This document shows, piece after piece, positions 15,877 to 24,391 of a stretch of DNA of 45,766 bases. Position numbers and translations under genes: made by a program. Position 1 is the stretch's first letter. Every line of letters starts with the position of its first letter. This DNA comes from Gracilinema caldarium. GTDB lineage: Bacteria; Spirochaetota; Spirochaetia; Treponematales; Breznakiellaceae. Location: contig NZ_JAJUHW010000022.1 in NCBI RefSeq assembly GCF_029265695.1, positions 1 to 45,766 on the forward strand, in the 5' to 3' direction. The notes below the pieces were generated by a model. It was not told where the DNA came from and made no database searches. It saw nothing but the letters and a program-made list of their open reading frames with translations.

Positions 15877-16842
15877 CTATTTCACTTTCCGGCGTAGGAT
15901 ATCCAAATACACAGCACCAATAACGATAAGTCCTGTAACTACCATCTGCCATTCCTGAGGAACTGACAGGATTCTAAGCCCATTGGTAAGAACCGTGATA
16001 ATGAAGGCCCCAATAACGGTTCCCAAAATACCTCCTTCGCCGCCAGAAAGGGATGTACCACCGATGACTGCCGCTGCGATGGCATCCAGTTCATATCCTG
16101 CGCCAAGGGCTGGCTGGGCTGACTGGAGCCGACTTGCCATAACAATACCTGCTACTCCAGCGAAAGCACCTCCTAAGGCGTAAATGGCGATTTTCCAAGC
16201 ATCAGTATTAATACCTGAAAGTCGTGTTGCTTCTTCGTTACTGCCTATAGCATAGGTATAGCGACCAAGAATTGTCTTAGAAAGGATAAAAGCTGCGATT
16301 AAAGCCATGGCAAAGAAAATGATAACCCCCAGAGGAATCCCCACAATTGGCTTTGCAGCGATAAGACCGAACACAGGTTTATCAACAAAATAGATAGGCT
16401 TTGTTCCTGAGAGAACAAGGTTAAGACCTTTGGTAATCATCATCATACCAAGTGTTGCAATAAAAGGCGGAATTTTTAGTTTAGCGATGGAGAGCCCATT
16501 TATAAATCCACAAAGCGCTCCTGCTAAGATCCCTGCAAGAATTCCTAATGGAATCGGTAGTCCCCACATAGTGATGAAAACCCCTGCCATGACCGAACCA
16601 AAGGTCATGACTGTTCCAACCGAAAGATCTATACCGCCGGTGATAATGATAAAAGTAATACCAACCGCGAGTATTCCATTCACTGATGTGGCAAGTAAAA
16701 TACCGATTAAATTGTTGAATTCAAAGAAATATGGTGATGCCAGACTAAAAAGCAATATAAGAAGAATGAGGCTTGCAAAAGCAAGCAAGGTCTGGGTTGT
16801 CTTTGAGTTCAGTCGTTTTTTTGTTAGTTCTTTTGTTGCCAT
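15877..16842 (-). CDS. Sugar ABC transporter permease (RbsC family)
   Basis: About 321 residues, BPD_transp_2 family with 8-10 helices. Diagnostic runs are 'ITGGIDLSVGTVMTFGSVMA', 'GRYTYAIGSNEEATRLSGI' and 'AVIGGTSLSGGEGGILGTVI'. It forms the channel for the RbsA-type ATPase encoded just upstream (17-base gap). SD GGAGG lies 11 bases before the ATG at 16842; the longer frame enters the ATPase gene. Confidence 0.92.
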   Translation of the reverse strand: MATKELTKKRLNSKTTQTLLAFASLILLILLFSLASPYFFEFNNLIGILLATSVNGILAVGITFIIITGGIDLSVGTVMTFGSVMAGVFITMWGLPIPLGILAGILAGALCGFINGLSIAKLKIPPFIATLGMMMITKGLNLVLSGTKPIYFVDKPVFGLIAAKPIVGIPLGVIIFFAMALIAAFILSKTILGRYTYAIGSNEEATRLSGINTDAWKIAIYALGGAFAGVAGIVMASRLQSAQPALGAGYELDAIAAAVIGGTSLSGGEGGILGTVIGAFIITVLTNGLRILSVPQEWQMVVTGLIVIGAVYLDILRRKVK

Positions 16843-16859
16843 GTTATTTCTATCCTCCC

Positions 16860-18359
16860 TTAGTTTCTCATCGTTGCGTAATACATAATCTTTTCTTGAC
16901 TGCATTCAGAAGCTGGGAGCACTCCAGTTACTTTTCCTTCGCACATTACCAAAACTCGGTGACTCATTCTGAGTATCTCAGGAAGCTCAGAGGAAATCAT
17001 GATAATCGACTTACCTTCATCGGCTAGTTCGTTTAGTAATTTGTAGATTTCACTTTTTGCGCCTACATCAATACCACGGGTAGGTTCATCAAATATGAGA
17101 ATGTCACAGTCCCGGACGAGCCATTTGCTTATGACAACTTTCTGTTGGTTGCCACCAGAAAGATTTTTTGTAATCTGGTTAATGCTTGGTGTTTTTGTTT
17201 TAAGACGTTCTACAAATTCCTGGGAAATCTTTCTGGTTTTTTTAACATCCACGGTTCCGATAGGAGTAATAAACTGTTCAAGGGCAGCCATAACAGTATT
17301 GCTTTCTACGCTTAAGTTTAGTGCGAGCCCATACTGCTTACGGTCCTCAGACAAATATCCCAAGCCATGCCGTACCGCATCCTTTGGGTGCTTGATATCT
17401 ACCTTTTTGCCCTTAATATAAATTTCGCCGCTATCCTTTGGGTCTGCGCCAAAGATCGCCCGGGCTGTTTCAGTTCTCCCCGCTCCTAATAGGCCGGCAA
17501 ATCCGAGTATTTCCCCTTTATGGAGCTTAAATGAAACATTTCTAACTTTGTTTCCCTGGTTTAGATTCTTTACTTCCAGAACAACTTCGTTTTTAGTTGT
17601 GTCTCCATGAGCATGAGCTGTATCGTACACTTCACGGCCAACCATTTGGGCGATTATCTGGTCAATAGTGATTTCCTTTATTGGTGTGGTGGCGATGTAA
17701 TGACCGTCCCTCATTACTGTTACTCGGTCACAGATCTGCTTTATTTCTTCCATACGGTGGGTAATGTAAACTATCCCCTTACCTTGTTCTTTTAAGTGAC
17801 GGATAACCTTAAAAAGATCTTCAATTTCAGAGTCGCTCAGAGCAGATGTGGGTTCATCCATAATAAGCACATCCATGTTGTAGGAAAGAGCTTTAGCGAT
17901 TTCCACCATCTGCTGTTTTGCCACCGTAAGTTCAGCTATTTTGACTTTGGGATCCAGTTCAAGATGGATCAATTCAAAGAGCTGCCGGGTTTTTTCATTA
18001 ATAGTTTTGTCGTCTACGAGAAAGGGTATTTTTTGTGAATGTTCTCGGCCAATAAATATGTTTTGGGCTGCCGAGAGATGCTTCATAAGGTTAAGTTCCT
18101 GGTGAATGATACTAATGCCATGAAGCTGAGCTTGTTTGGTATTATGAAATTCTACCAACTCTCCACGAATTTTGATGGTACCGCTATCTTTTTTATATAC
18201 TCCGGAAAGAATTTTCATCAATGTGGACTTACCCGCACCATTTTCTCCCACTAATGCGTGTATTTCTCCACGTTTTAGTTCAAACTGACAGGAAGAAAGG
18301 GCATGGACACCGGGGAAGCTTTTTTCAATCCCTTCCATACGAACCAGTATTGTATCCAT
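16860..18359 (-). CDS. Sugar ABC transporter ATPase (RbsA family, two ABC domains)
   Basis: A 499-residue tandem ABC ATPase of ribose/xylose/galactoside importers. Domain 1 has Walker A 'GENGAGKST' (~residue 37), 'ELTVAKQQMVEIAKAL' as the degenerate signature and 'LIMDEPTSAL'. Domain 2 has the degenerate Walker A 'GLLGAGRTETA', 'LSGGNQQKVVISKWL' and 'LIFDEPTRGIDVGAK'. It powers the adjacent permease. There is a 79-base gap after the upstream sensor SBP, AT-rich, which may hold a weak internal promoter. Confidence 0.93.
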   Translation of the reverse strand: MDTILVRMEGIEKSFPGVHALSSCQFELKRGEIHALVGENGAGKSTLMKILSGVYKKDSGTIKIRGELVEFHNTKQAQLHGISIIHQELNLMKHLSAAQNIFIGREHSQKIPFLVDDKTINEKTRQLFELIHLELDPKVKIAELTVAKQQMVEIAKALSYNMDVLIMDEPTSALSDSEIEDLFKVIRHLKEQGKGIVYITHRMEEIKQICDRVTVMRDGHYIATTPIKEITIDQIIAQMVGREVYDTAHAHGDTTKNEVVLEVKNLNQGNKVRNVSFKLHKGEILGFAGLLGAGRTETARAIFGADPKDSGEIYIKGKKVDIKHPKDAVRHGLGYLSEDRKQYGLALNLSVESNTVMAALEQFITPIGTVDVKKTRKISQEFVERLKTKTPSINQITKNLSGGNQQKVVISKWLVRDCDILIFDEPTRGIDVGAKSEIYKLLNELADEGKSIIMISSELPEILRMSHRVLVMCEGKVTGVLPASECSQEKIMYYATMRN

Positions 18360-18438
18360 TACTGTTACACCTCATATTGATTATTGAAGGGAGTTACAGT
18401 ATCGTACATTCATGATTCTATGAAGAATGGTTAAAATT

Positions 18439-19425
18439 CTATTCAATGAAAGGAAACAGGAGTTTCTGGTTTTCCGGAAGGTACATATTGTTCGGGGTAA
18501 TAAGAACAGACCCCGTATCGATAAATCGATCTTGCTTTATTTTATTAACCGCCGCAATGGCTGCTTTAACCGCGAGGTAACCCATATTAAATGGTTTTTG
18601 AATAACCGTAGCTTGTAGAACCCCTCGCTCCATAAATTGTATTTCCGAAAGAGAGTTATCGAAACCGAAAAGTTTGACCTGTCCCGCCATTCCTGCTTGT
18701 TCGATTGCCTGAGCTGCTCCAATGACGGAGATTTCATTCATTGCCAGAATAGCTGCTAAATCTTTGTGCTTTGTTATAAGATCTGTGGTGATAGCAAAAG
18801 CCCGTTCTTGGAAATTATCGGTAAACCAGGTTCCGAGAATTGGGTTCTTGTTCTCCTTTTCAAATACCATTCGTACACCTTGTTCTCGCTCCATTGCTGT
18901 CGTTGCCCCAGGAACATGGTTGATAATGGCAACTGGTTTTCCCGGTTTAAGAATCCCACTTGCATAGGAAGCTAGTTTTTCTGCTGCCTCTATACTATTG
19001 GTCGCTACAAAGGTAACCGGGATATCGCTGTTAACCCCCGAATCCAAGGTAACTACCGGAATTCCCATGTCATGGGCGTCCTGCACTAAGGGTACTAGTT
19101 TGTTATAATCGGTGGCGGAAAGTATAATCACCTTTGGCTTATTTTTAAGTACCTGGCGCATTATTGTTATTTGACCTTCTATATCGCTTTCGACCCAAGG
19201 ACCGGTTATTTCGAGCTCTACCCCGTTCTCTGTAGCAGCAACTTGCATGCCGCTTTTAACGACCTGCCAAAATTCCATGTTTGTGTCTATGGTCTTTAGA
19301 ATCACCGATATGGTTAACTTTTTGGACGGGGTAGGGTTCCCGGTTACGAATAAAATAAGAAGACTGCCAAAGATCAGAATGAAAACCAAAATCGCTGGTA
19401 CTATAAGGGCTGTCATGTGTTTCAT
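18439..19425 (-). CDS. Membrane-anchored sugar-binding sensor protein (XylFII-like)
   Basis: A 328-residue type 1 sugar-binding protein with an N-terminal helix ('ALIVPAILVFILIFGSLLIL') that lacks a clear cleavage site, so it is likely anchored in the membrane. 'TIDTNMEFWQVVKSGMQVAA', 'IPVVTLDSGVNSDIPVTFVA' and 'GFDNSLSEIQFMERGVLQAT' show the family. Its ATG overlaps the stop of the histidine kinase gene by four bases. A second, secreted binding protein is encoded at the operon end for uptake, so this copy most likely presents sugar to the kinase, as XylFII does with LytS in Clostridium beijerinckii. That role is inferred. Confidence 0.82.
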   Translation of the reverse strand: MKHMTALIVPAILVFILIFGSLLILFVTGNPTPSKKLTISVILKTIDTNMEFWQVVKSGMQVAATENGVELEITGPWVESDIEGQITIMRQVLKNKPKVIILSATDYNKLVPLVQDAHDMGIPVVTLDSGVNSDIPVTFVATNSIEAAEKLASYASGILKPGKPVAIINHVPGATTAMEREQGVRMVFEKENKNPILGTWFTDNFQERAFAITTDLITKHKDLAAILAMNEISVIGAAQAIEQAGMAGQVKLFGFDNSLSEIQFMERGVLQATVIQKPFNMGYLAVKAAIAAVNKIKQDRFIDTGSVLITPNNMYLPENQKLLFPFIE

Positions 19426-21212
19426 TCTTCTATATCTCCTTGAATAGCCGGAAGTCGTATTTTAACCGTCGTTCCTACATCCTCAGCGCTTTCGAAAGAA
19501 AGTCCGAAGGATTGGCCAAAGTACAGCTTTATACGTTCATCAACATTATGGACTCCAAGACCGCTATGTAGCAGGTTCGGATCCTGTGGTATATCTGTTT
19601 TTGTCCCAGCAAGTCGTCCCTGAAGTGTTCGAAGGGTTGCCTCACTCATACCTACTCCATCATCTTGGACAAAAAGTTCTAAACCACCTTCGTGTTGGCG
19701 GCCACCGATAATAACAAGACCCGGACCTTCCTTGTTTTTTATACCGTGATAAATAGCGTTTTCTACCAAGGGCTGCAAAATTATTTTTACGGTTTTATAA
19801 GATTTAAGATTTTCGGGAACCTCAATCCGGTAATCCAGCCGATCTTTGTACCGGATCTTTTGAATGGTTAGATAGTTTCGGACATGTTCAATTTCGGACC
19901 CAATGTCAATGATTTCTTTGCCCTTGCTAATGCTGAGCCTAAATAGACGGGCAAGGGATGAACTCATGGAGATTACTTCCTGTTGTTTTCCACCCTCGGC
20001 CATCCAGATTATTGAGTCTAGTGTATTGTACAAAAAATGGGGGTTTATCTGCATTTGGAGAGCCTTAAGTTCACTTTTACGTTTCAGTTCTTGTTGTTCC
20101 GTAATTCGGCGCAGAAGTTTTTCTATTTCTGAAACCATAATGTTAAAATCCCGACCAAGTTCTCCAATTTCGTTTGAACTTTTGATTTCGGATCGGACAC
20201 TGAAATTCCCCTGTTCAACCTGCCGCATGGAATTTCTAAGCTCCCGTATTGGTTTTGCGATTCGTTGGGCCAGAATAATTGACAAGAGTATAGAAATAGA
20301 AAAAAATGCTAAACCCCAAGATGCATAGGTTTGTCTGATTTTATCCCTATTTTCCACCAGTTCGTCACGATAGTTTACACCAATTACTTTCCAGCCAATG
20401 ACCGGCATTGTTTCGACACTATAAAATTTATCAGCTTCCACGTTGTCGGCGGCAAAATAGTTTTGCGAACTTTTAACTATCTGTTGAATGTTCTCTTTTT
20501 TTAAATTCCCGTACACTAGCTGCTGCTGCGGGTGGTATACGATTTCGCCGTTTTTATCAATAATAAACACATATCCTCGTTTCCCTAATTTAATGGAGCT
20601 GCAAATACGATTGATTACATCATAGTTCAAGTCAACAAGAAGTACTCCAATAGTTTCGTTTGTGTTAATTTTGTAAATAAGTCGGGATAGAGAAATGACC
20701 CAGCGGTACCGATCCTGAACAATATTCTGTACATGACTTGATGAAATAATGCTCCCACCCTGAGCTTGTACGGCAGCAGTAAACCAGGGCTGATCCTGTG
20801 GAAGTCTATAGGGATTTTGTTTAAAACTACTGTCGTGGAACAAAGATTGATTCGAAAAATCAAAGACCGCAACAAGAGAAATATCTTTTCTGCTACGTAT
20901 AAAAGTTTTCATGACCTCCTGTGCCCGCTTCCCGAGATGGTGTCTTGTTTTTGTTTGATTAGCTTGAAGGAATTCCTGTATGTCTTTGTCGGACTGAACA
21001 AAGGTTGAAATTCCGTTCATATAATCAATATAAGCAGAAATATTATTGGATATCTGGCGGATAAGTTGTTGGGTGTACTGCTGGGAAGAAAGGCGAGCTG
21101 TTTCTTCAGTAACTGAAAACGAAATGACAATTGCAGCCACGATGATGGAAACAGAGACCATTGAAAAGGCAATAGCCATGGTAACTTGAATGCTGTGATG
21201 TCTTTTAGTCAT
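19422..21212 (-). CDS. Sensor histidine kinase, dCache-HAMP (YesM type)
   Basis: About 596 residues. TM1 at ~10-32, a large extracytoplasmic dCache-type domain (~35-290) with 'GYVFIIDKNGEIVYHP', TM2 at ~300-318, HAMP (~320-370), coiled coil, then the His_kinase family phosphoacceptor in 'LQMQINPHFLYNTLDSIIW' and an HATPase domain with 'LQPLVENAIYHGI', 'DDGVGM' and 'GLGVHN'. The ATG at 21212 is chosen for its SD (CCGGAG, 5-base spacing); it overlaps the response regulator gene by eight bases. It should phosphorylate that regulator and sense sugar through the membrane-anchored binding protein. Confidence 0.9.
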   Translation of the reverse strand: MTKRHHSIQVTMAIAFSMVSVSIIVAAIVISFSVTEETARLSSQQYTQQLIRQISNNISAYIDYMNGISTFVQSDKDIQEFLQANQTKTRHHLGKRAQEVMKTFIRSRKDISLVAVFDFSNQSLFHDSSFKQNPYRLPQDQPWFTAAVQAQGGSIISSSHVQNIVQDRYRWVISLSRLIYKINTNETIGVLLVDLNYDVINRICSSIKLGKRGYVFIIDKNGEIVYHPQQQLVYGNLKKENIQQIVKSSQNYFAADNVEADKFYSVETMPVIGWKVIGVNYRDELVENRDKIRQTYASWGLAFFSISILLSIILAQRIAKPIRELRNSMRQVEQGNFSVRSEIKSSNEIGELGRDFNIMVSEIEKLLRRITEQQELKRKSELKALQMQINPHFLYNTLDSIIWMAEGGKQQEVISMSSSLARLFRLSISKGKEIIDIGSEIEHVRNYLTIQKIRYKDRLDYRIEVPENLKSYKTVKIILQPLVENAIYHGIKNKEGPGLVIIGGRQHEGGLELFVQDDGVGMSEATLRTLQGRLAGTKTDIPQDPNLLHSGLGVHNVDERIKLYFGQSFGLSFESAEDVGTTVKIRLPAIQGDIEE

Positions 21213-22836
21213 ATTCACTCCGGTACTCACTTGGACTTTTGCCGGTTAATTTCTTAAAAATTATACTAAAATAATGAGCGTCCAGGTAACCGACCCGTTC
21301 AGCAATCTCATATGTTTTCATTGTTGTAGTTCGCAGGAGGTTCTTTGCCTTGTCAATTCGAATTTCTGTAAGCAATTCCAGAAAGGTTTTGCCCGTATAG
21401 GTTTTAATAATTGCGCTGAAATAACTGGTGCTAATGAAAAGATCTTTGCAGAGGGTTTGGATTGAAAGGTTACTCTCTGGATAATTTTTTTTGATGTAAG
21501 CAAGGGCTTCCCGAACTTTTTGTTCCGCAAAATTAATTTGGCGGGCTTTTACAATAGCAATACAGCTCTCTGCTACGGCGCCGCACCAGTTTCGCAATTC
21601 GTCCAATGTTTTTAGCCGGGAAAGCTCTATAAATGGGTTTGAAACCCTATCAAAAAGTTCTTTTTCATTAATTTCAAGTTCATCTAGGGTAATGACTATG
21701 ATCGCCGCAATACGTTCAATAAGTGCTTCATACTGTTCAAGGGAAATGTGTTTTTGTTTAATATCAGCAATCATACAGTCAATAGTTTCATACACCTTTG
21801 GCATCTGTGCGGTTTTAATCGCGTTACCGATAGCTTTTGGCCAATCTTGTAGTGTTTCTCCATTATTATCGATTCGTTTACCAAGTTCTCGGTAGGTAAT
21901 GATCCCCTGTTTCCCCTGTAAGCGACCAATCTGCAGGGCTTCAAGAGTGTCCCGGTAGGACTTGGGGAGTAAATGCAGGTCTGCTACTGGTTCCCCAATG
22001 CCAATTCCTAAAGGTGGAAGGTCTAGGCCTCCTATCTGTCGCTGGATGTCTTCTGCAATTCTTAGATTTTCTTGAAATAAAATTTGTTTTTCAGGTGCCC
22101 ATGACAGAAGCACAAGACGGTTTTCTTCGTCGCTAAAAACTTCCCAACCCTCCGTGGGTGTAGCTTCAGGTCGATGTATTGTAAGATTATGAATAATAAT
22201 ATTTCTAATCCTCAGTATGTCTATATCAAAACCTTCGCCGCCATGATGCCTAATAAAATCAAAGACCATACAATGAAGCGCCATGGGTGGGACCTGTAGT
22301 GAAACCCCAAAATACTTGAAGCGCTCTTGGGTTTCCTCCTCGCTTGCAGAACCGCTCAAGAGCCGATTAAAAAAGCGTTCTTTTATAAGGGGGAGATTTT
22401 CAGCAAGTTGTTTTTTAATCCGTTCAAGATCTTGTTCAGCTTCTCGTTCATGATCCAAAACAGTTTTTAATTTAGCAAGGGTGGCCTTAAATTCTGTAGG
22501 TGTAATTGGTTTTACAATATAATCGTGTACCTGAAGCTGCAGGGCTTTGCGGGCATATTCAAAATCGTCATAACCTGAAATGATAAGAACTTTGGTACGT
22601 GGGGAACGATCAAGAACGAGCTCGCTCAGTACGAGCCCGTCCATAAAGGGCATATTGATATCTGTTATCAGCACATCCGGGGAATTCTGTTCCACCCATT
22701 CAAGGGCTTCCTTCCCATTTGTGAAGGCTCCTGCGAAAGTAAAGCCAAGGCTTTCCCATGGTATGGTATCACGAATTCCTTCGCGAATTTCCGGTTCATC
22801 ATCGACTATAACGAATGAATATAGGTGGCCGCTCAT
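21205..22836 (-). CDS. AraC-type response regulator (YesN family)
   Basis: A 543-residue regulator. The N-terminal receiver domain has 'VDDEP' and the phosphoacceptor Asp59 in 'VLITDINMPFMDG', plus 'ISGYDDFEYARKAL' and 'DYIVKPI'. A long middle region of unknown fold follows, then a C-terminal AraC DNA-binding domain ('LCKDLFISTSYFSAIIKTYT' and 'EIAERVGYLDAHYFSIIFKK'). It is first of the sensor set and probably activates the downstream sugar ABC genes. It starts only 22 bases after the ArsB/NhaD-type gene with a weak SD, so it could be reached by read-through from there. Confidence 0.9.
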   Translation of the reverse strand: MSGHLYSFVIVDDEPEIREGIRDTIPWESLGFTFAGAFTNGKEALEWVEQNSPDVLITDINMPFMDGLVLSELVLDRSPRTKVLIISGYDDFEYARKALQLQVHDYIVKPITPTEFKATLAKLKTVLDHEREAEQDLERIKKQLAENLPLIKERFFNRLLSGSASEEETQERFKYFGVSLQVPPMALHCMVFDFIRHHGGEGFDIDILRIRNIIIHNLTIHRPEATPTEGWEVFSDEENRLVLLSWAPEKQILFQENLRIAEDIQRQIGGLDLPPLGIGIGEPVADLHLLPKSYRDTLEALQIGRLQGKQGIITYRELGKRIDNNGETLQDWPKAIGNAIKTAQMPKVYETIDCMIADIKQKHISLEQYEALIERIAAIIVITLDELEINEKELFDRVSNPFIELSRLKTLDELRNWCGAVAESCIAIVKARQINFAEQKVREALAYIKKNYPESNLSIQTLCKDLFISTSYFSAIIKTYTGKTFLELLTEIRIDKAKNLLRTTTMKTYEIAERVGYLDAHYFSIIFKKLTGKSPSEYRSEYD

Positions 22837-22858
22837 TACCCTTATTGTACGTTATCTT

Positions 22859-24133
22859 TTATCTCCAGACAAACCAAATAAAGAGACTTGCAGCGCCGGT
22901 TGTGAGGAGCGTGAACGGAAGGCCTATCTTGAGCCAGTCGCTGAATTTCATGGGGTATCCTTCCTTTTTAAGGATTCCCACTGACACCACGTTCGCGGAA
23001 GCTCCAAAGGGGGTAAGGTTGCCTCCCAAACAGGAGCCGATGAGTAAAGCAAACATGTACAGTTCTGGCTTGAGCGAAAGGGCTGCAGCTAAAGATTTTG
23101 CGACCGGAAGCATGACCACGATATAGGGCACATTGTCTACAAAGCCGGAAATAACGATAGAAACTACAACAATAACGAAAAAGCCAAGGAGCACATTGGA
23201 CCCAATAAATTGTTGGAGTACCGCGGCGAAGGCTTCCAGGAGTCCAACCTTAGCTACCGCACCAACGACAATGAAGATACCGATGAGGAACAGCACCGTA
23301 TCCCAGTCAAGTTCTTTGACCATAGAAAGGGTAACTTCTCGGCTTTCATGGCGAACGAGCCGATACCACAGGATTCCGACCAGTGCAAGGACCATAACAA
23401 TGAGCCCTGCGGTAAGGGATACTCCCGAATGGAGCCAAGATGCCAGCGCGAGGCCTGCAATCATAAGGATAAGTAATATGGTGGGAAAGTAAGACTTTAT
23501 TTCTTCTCGTTCAATCTCTACTTTTCCGGTTCCAGCTTTTTTAAAGAATGCATAGAAGAAGACCGCACCTGCTAACATTCCGACCTGTACGGCAAAGAAT
23601 ATAGAAAGCTTACCCTGGTAAATAAAGAAATCGTTAAAGCCATATTTAGCAAAGTCTGCGAAGATCATAGAAGGCGGATCCCCTACAAGCGTAGCGGTTC
23701 CCTGAAGATTTGCCATGACGGCAAGACCCACCATGAACATAGTAGGATTCATTTTTAGTTTTTTGCTCAGTGCAAGGGCTATCGGTGTCATTACAAGAAC
23801 GGTTGCAACATTTTCCACGAAAGCGGAAATAAAGCCGGTCATCATGAGAATTGCTACGATTGCTAAGCCAACACTGGGAGAGCTATCGATAATGTTATCG
23901 GCAATACGGGCGGGCATTCGGGAATAAATAAAAAGTTCAGCAATGATGAGACTGCCGATAAAAATCATAAGAATATTCCAGTTCACCATGGTGGTCATAG
24001 CTTCCTGGAAACCAACAACTCCTAAAAGCATCATGACGATTGCGGTCCCAAGGGTAATGTATGATTTAACGTTGGGAAACAGAATAATGCCCACATACAT
24101 GAGCACCGTTAAGGCAAGAACGATCCACTGCAT
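22859..24133 (-). CDS. ArsB/NhaD-type permease, candidate Mn2+ exporter
   Basis: A 424-residue ion-transporter-superfamily protein with 10-12 helices. 'SAFVENVATVLVMTPIALAL' and 'NLQGTATLVGDPPSMIF' in the first half, mirrored by 'SGFVDNVPYIVVMLPVAKSL' and 'GGNLTPFGASANVV' in the second, are the paired re-entrant motifs of ArsB/NhaD/CitM permeases. Family members export arsenite or exchange Na+/H+, or move dicarboxylates. The 5' leader contains a yybP-ykoY Mn2+ riboswitch, so expression should rise with Mn2+, which makes Mn2+ export the best guess. No arsR/arsC lies nearby. SD AGGAGG is nine bases before the ATG. Confidence 0.85.
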   Translation of the reverse strand: MQWIVLALTVLMYVGIILFPNVKSYITLGTAIVMMLLGVVGFQEAMTTMVNWNILMIFIGSLIIAELFIYSRMPARIADNIIDSSPSVGLAIVAILMMTGFISAFVENVATVLVMTPIALALSKKLKMNPTMFMVGLAVMANLQGTATLVGDPPSMIFADFAKYGFNDFFIYQGKLSIFFAVQVGMLAGAVFFYAFFKKAGTGKVEIEREEIKSYFPTILLILMIAGLALASWLHSGVSLTAGLIVMVLALVGILWYRLVRHESREVTLSMVKELDWDTVLFLIGIFIVVGAVAKVGLLEAFAAVLQQFIGSNVLLGFFVIVVVSIVISGFVDNVPYIVVMLPVAKSLAAALSLKPELYMFALLIGSCLGGNLTPFGASANVVSVGILKKEGYPMKFSDWLKIGLPFTLLTTGAASLFIWFVWR

Positions 24134-24163
24134 CTAATTTTTCCTCCTCGTTGTTTTGGGACA

Positions 24164-24229
24164 TAAAAAAAGACCTTTCGCGTCAAACCTTGCGGCATAA
24201 ACAGGCAAGGGTCCTACGCGAAAGGTCTT
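24164..24229 (-). terminator. Riboswitch-controlled intrinsic terminator
   Basis: On the minus strand AAGACCTTTCGCGT pairs perfectly over 14 bp with ACGCGAAAGGTCTT, with a second inner stem (CCTTGC/GCAAGG), and is followed by seven T. The 5' arm of the hairpin is also the 3' strand of the riboswitch P1 helix, so the two structures exclude each other. The ArsB/NhaD-type ATG is 30 bases further on. Confidence 0.9.
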
Positions 24230-24338
24230 GTTTCCCCGGTGGCCCGGAGCCGCGGTACCAGGCGGGTCGAAGGATCCCTCTCGAATCCTACACGCCGCCG
24301 GCTGTTGGTTGCCGCGAGTGCAACTACTCCCCTTTCAA
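24221..24338 (-). ncRNA. yybP-ykoY manganese riboswitch aptamer
   Basis: Read on the minus strand, the element opens with GAAAGGGGAGTAG and closes with CAAGACCTTTC, the conserved 5' and 3' ends of the yybP-ykoY (Mn2+) riboswitch. In between, GTTGC/GCAAC forms the next helix and a GC-rich arm holds 'ACCGCGG'. P1 pairs GAAAGG with CCTTTC. In this class Mn2+ (with Mg2+) docks the two arms, stabilises P1 and turns the gene on; here that would prevent the overlapping terminator. It starts just after a predicted transcription start. Confidence 0.9.
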
Positions 24339-24346
24339 CAAAATGA

Positions 24347-24375
24347 ACGATACTCCGCTGAATATGTTTCGTCAA
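24347..24375 (-). promoter_or_regulatory. Promoter of the Mn2+ riboswitch transcript
   Basis: On the minus strand TTGACG (24375-24370), 17-base spacer, TATCGT (24352-24347), so transcription should begin at about 24340, one or two bases before the aptamer. It lies in the gap after sua5. Confidence 0.7.
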
Positions 24376-24391
24376 GCAGGGCCGCGGCATT

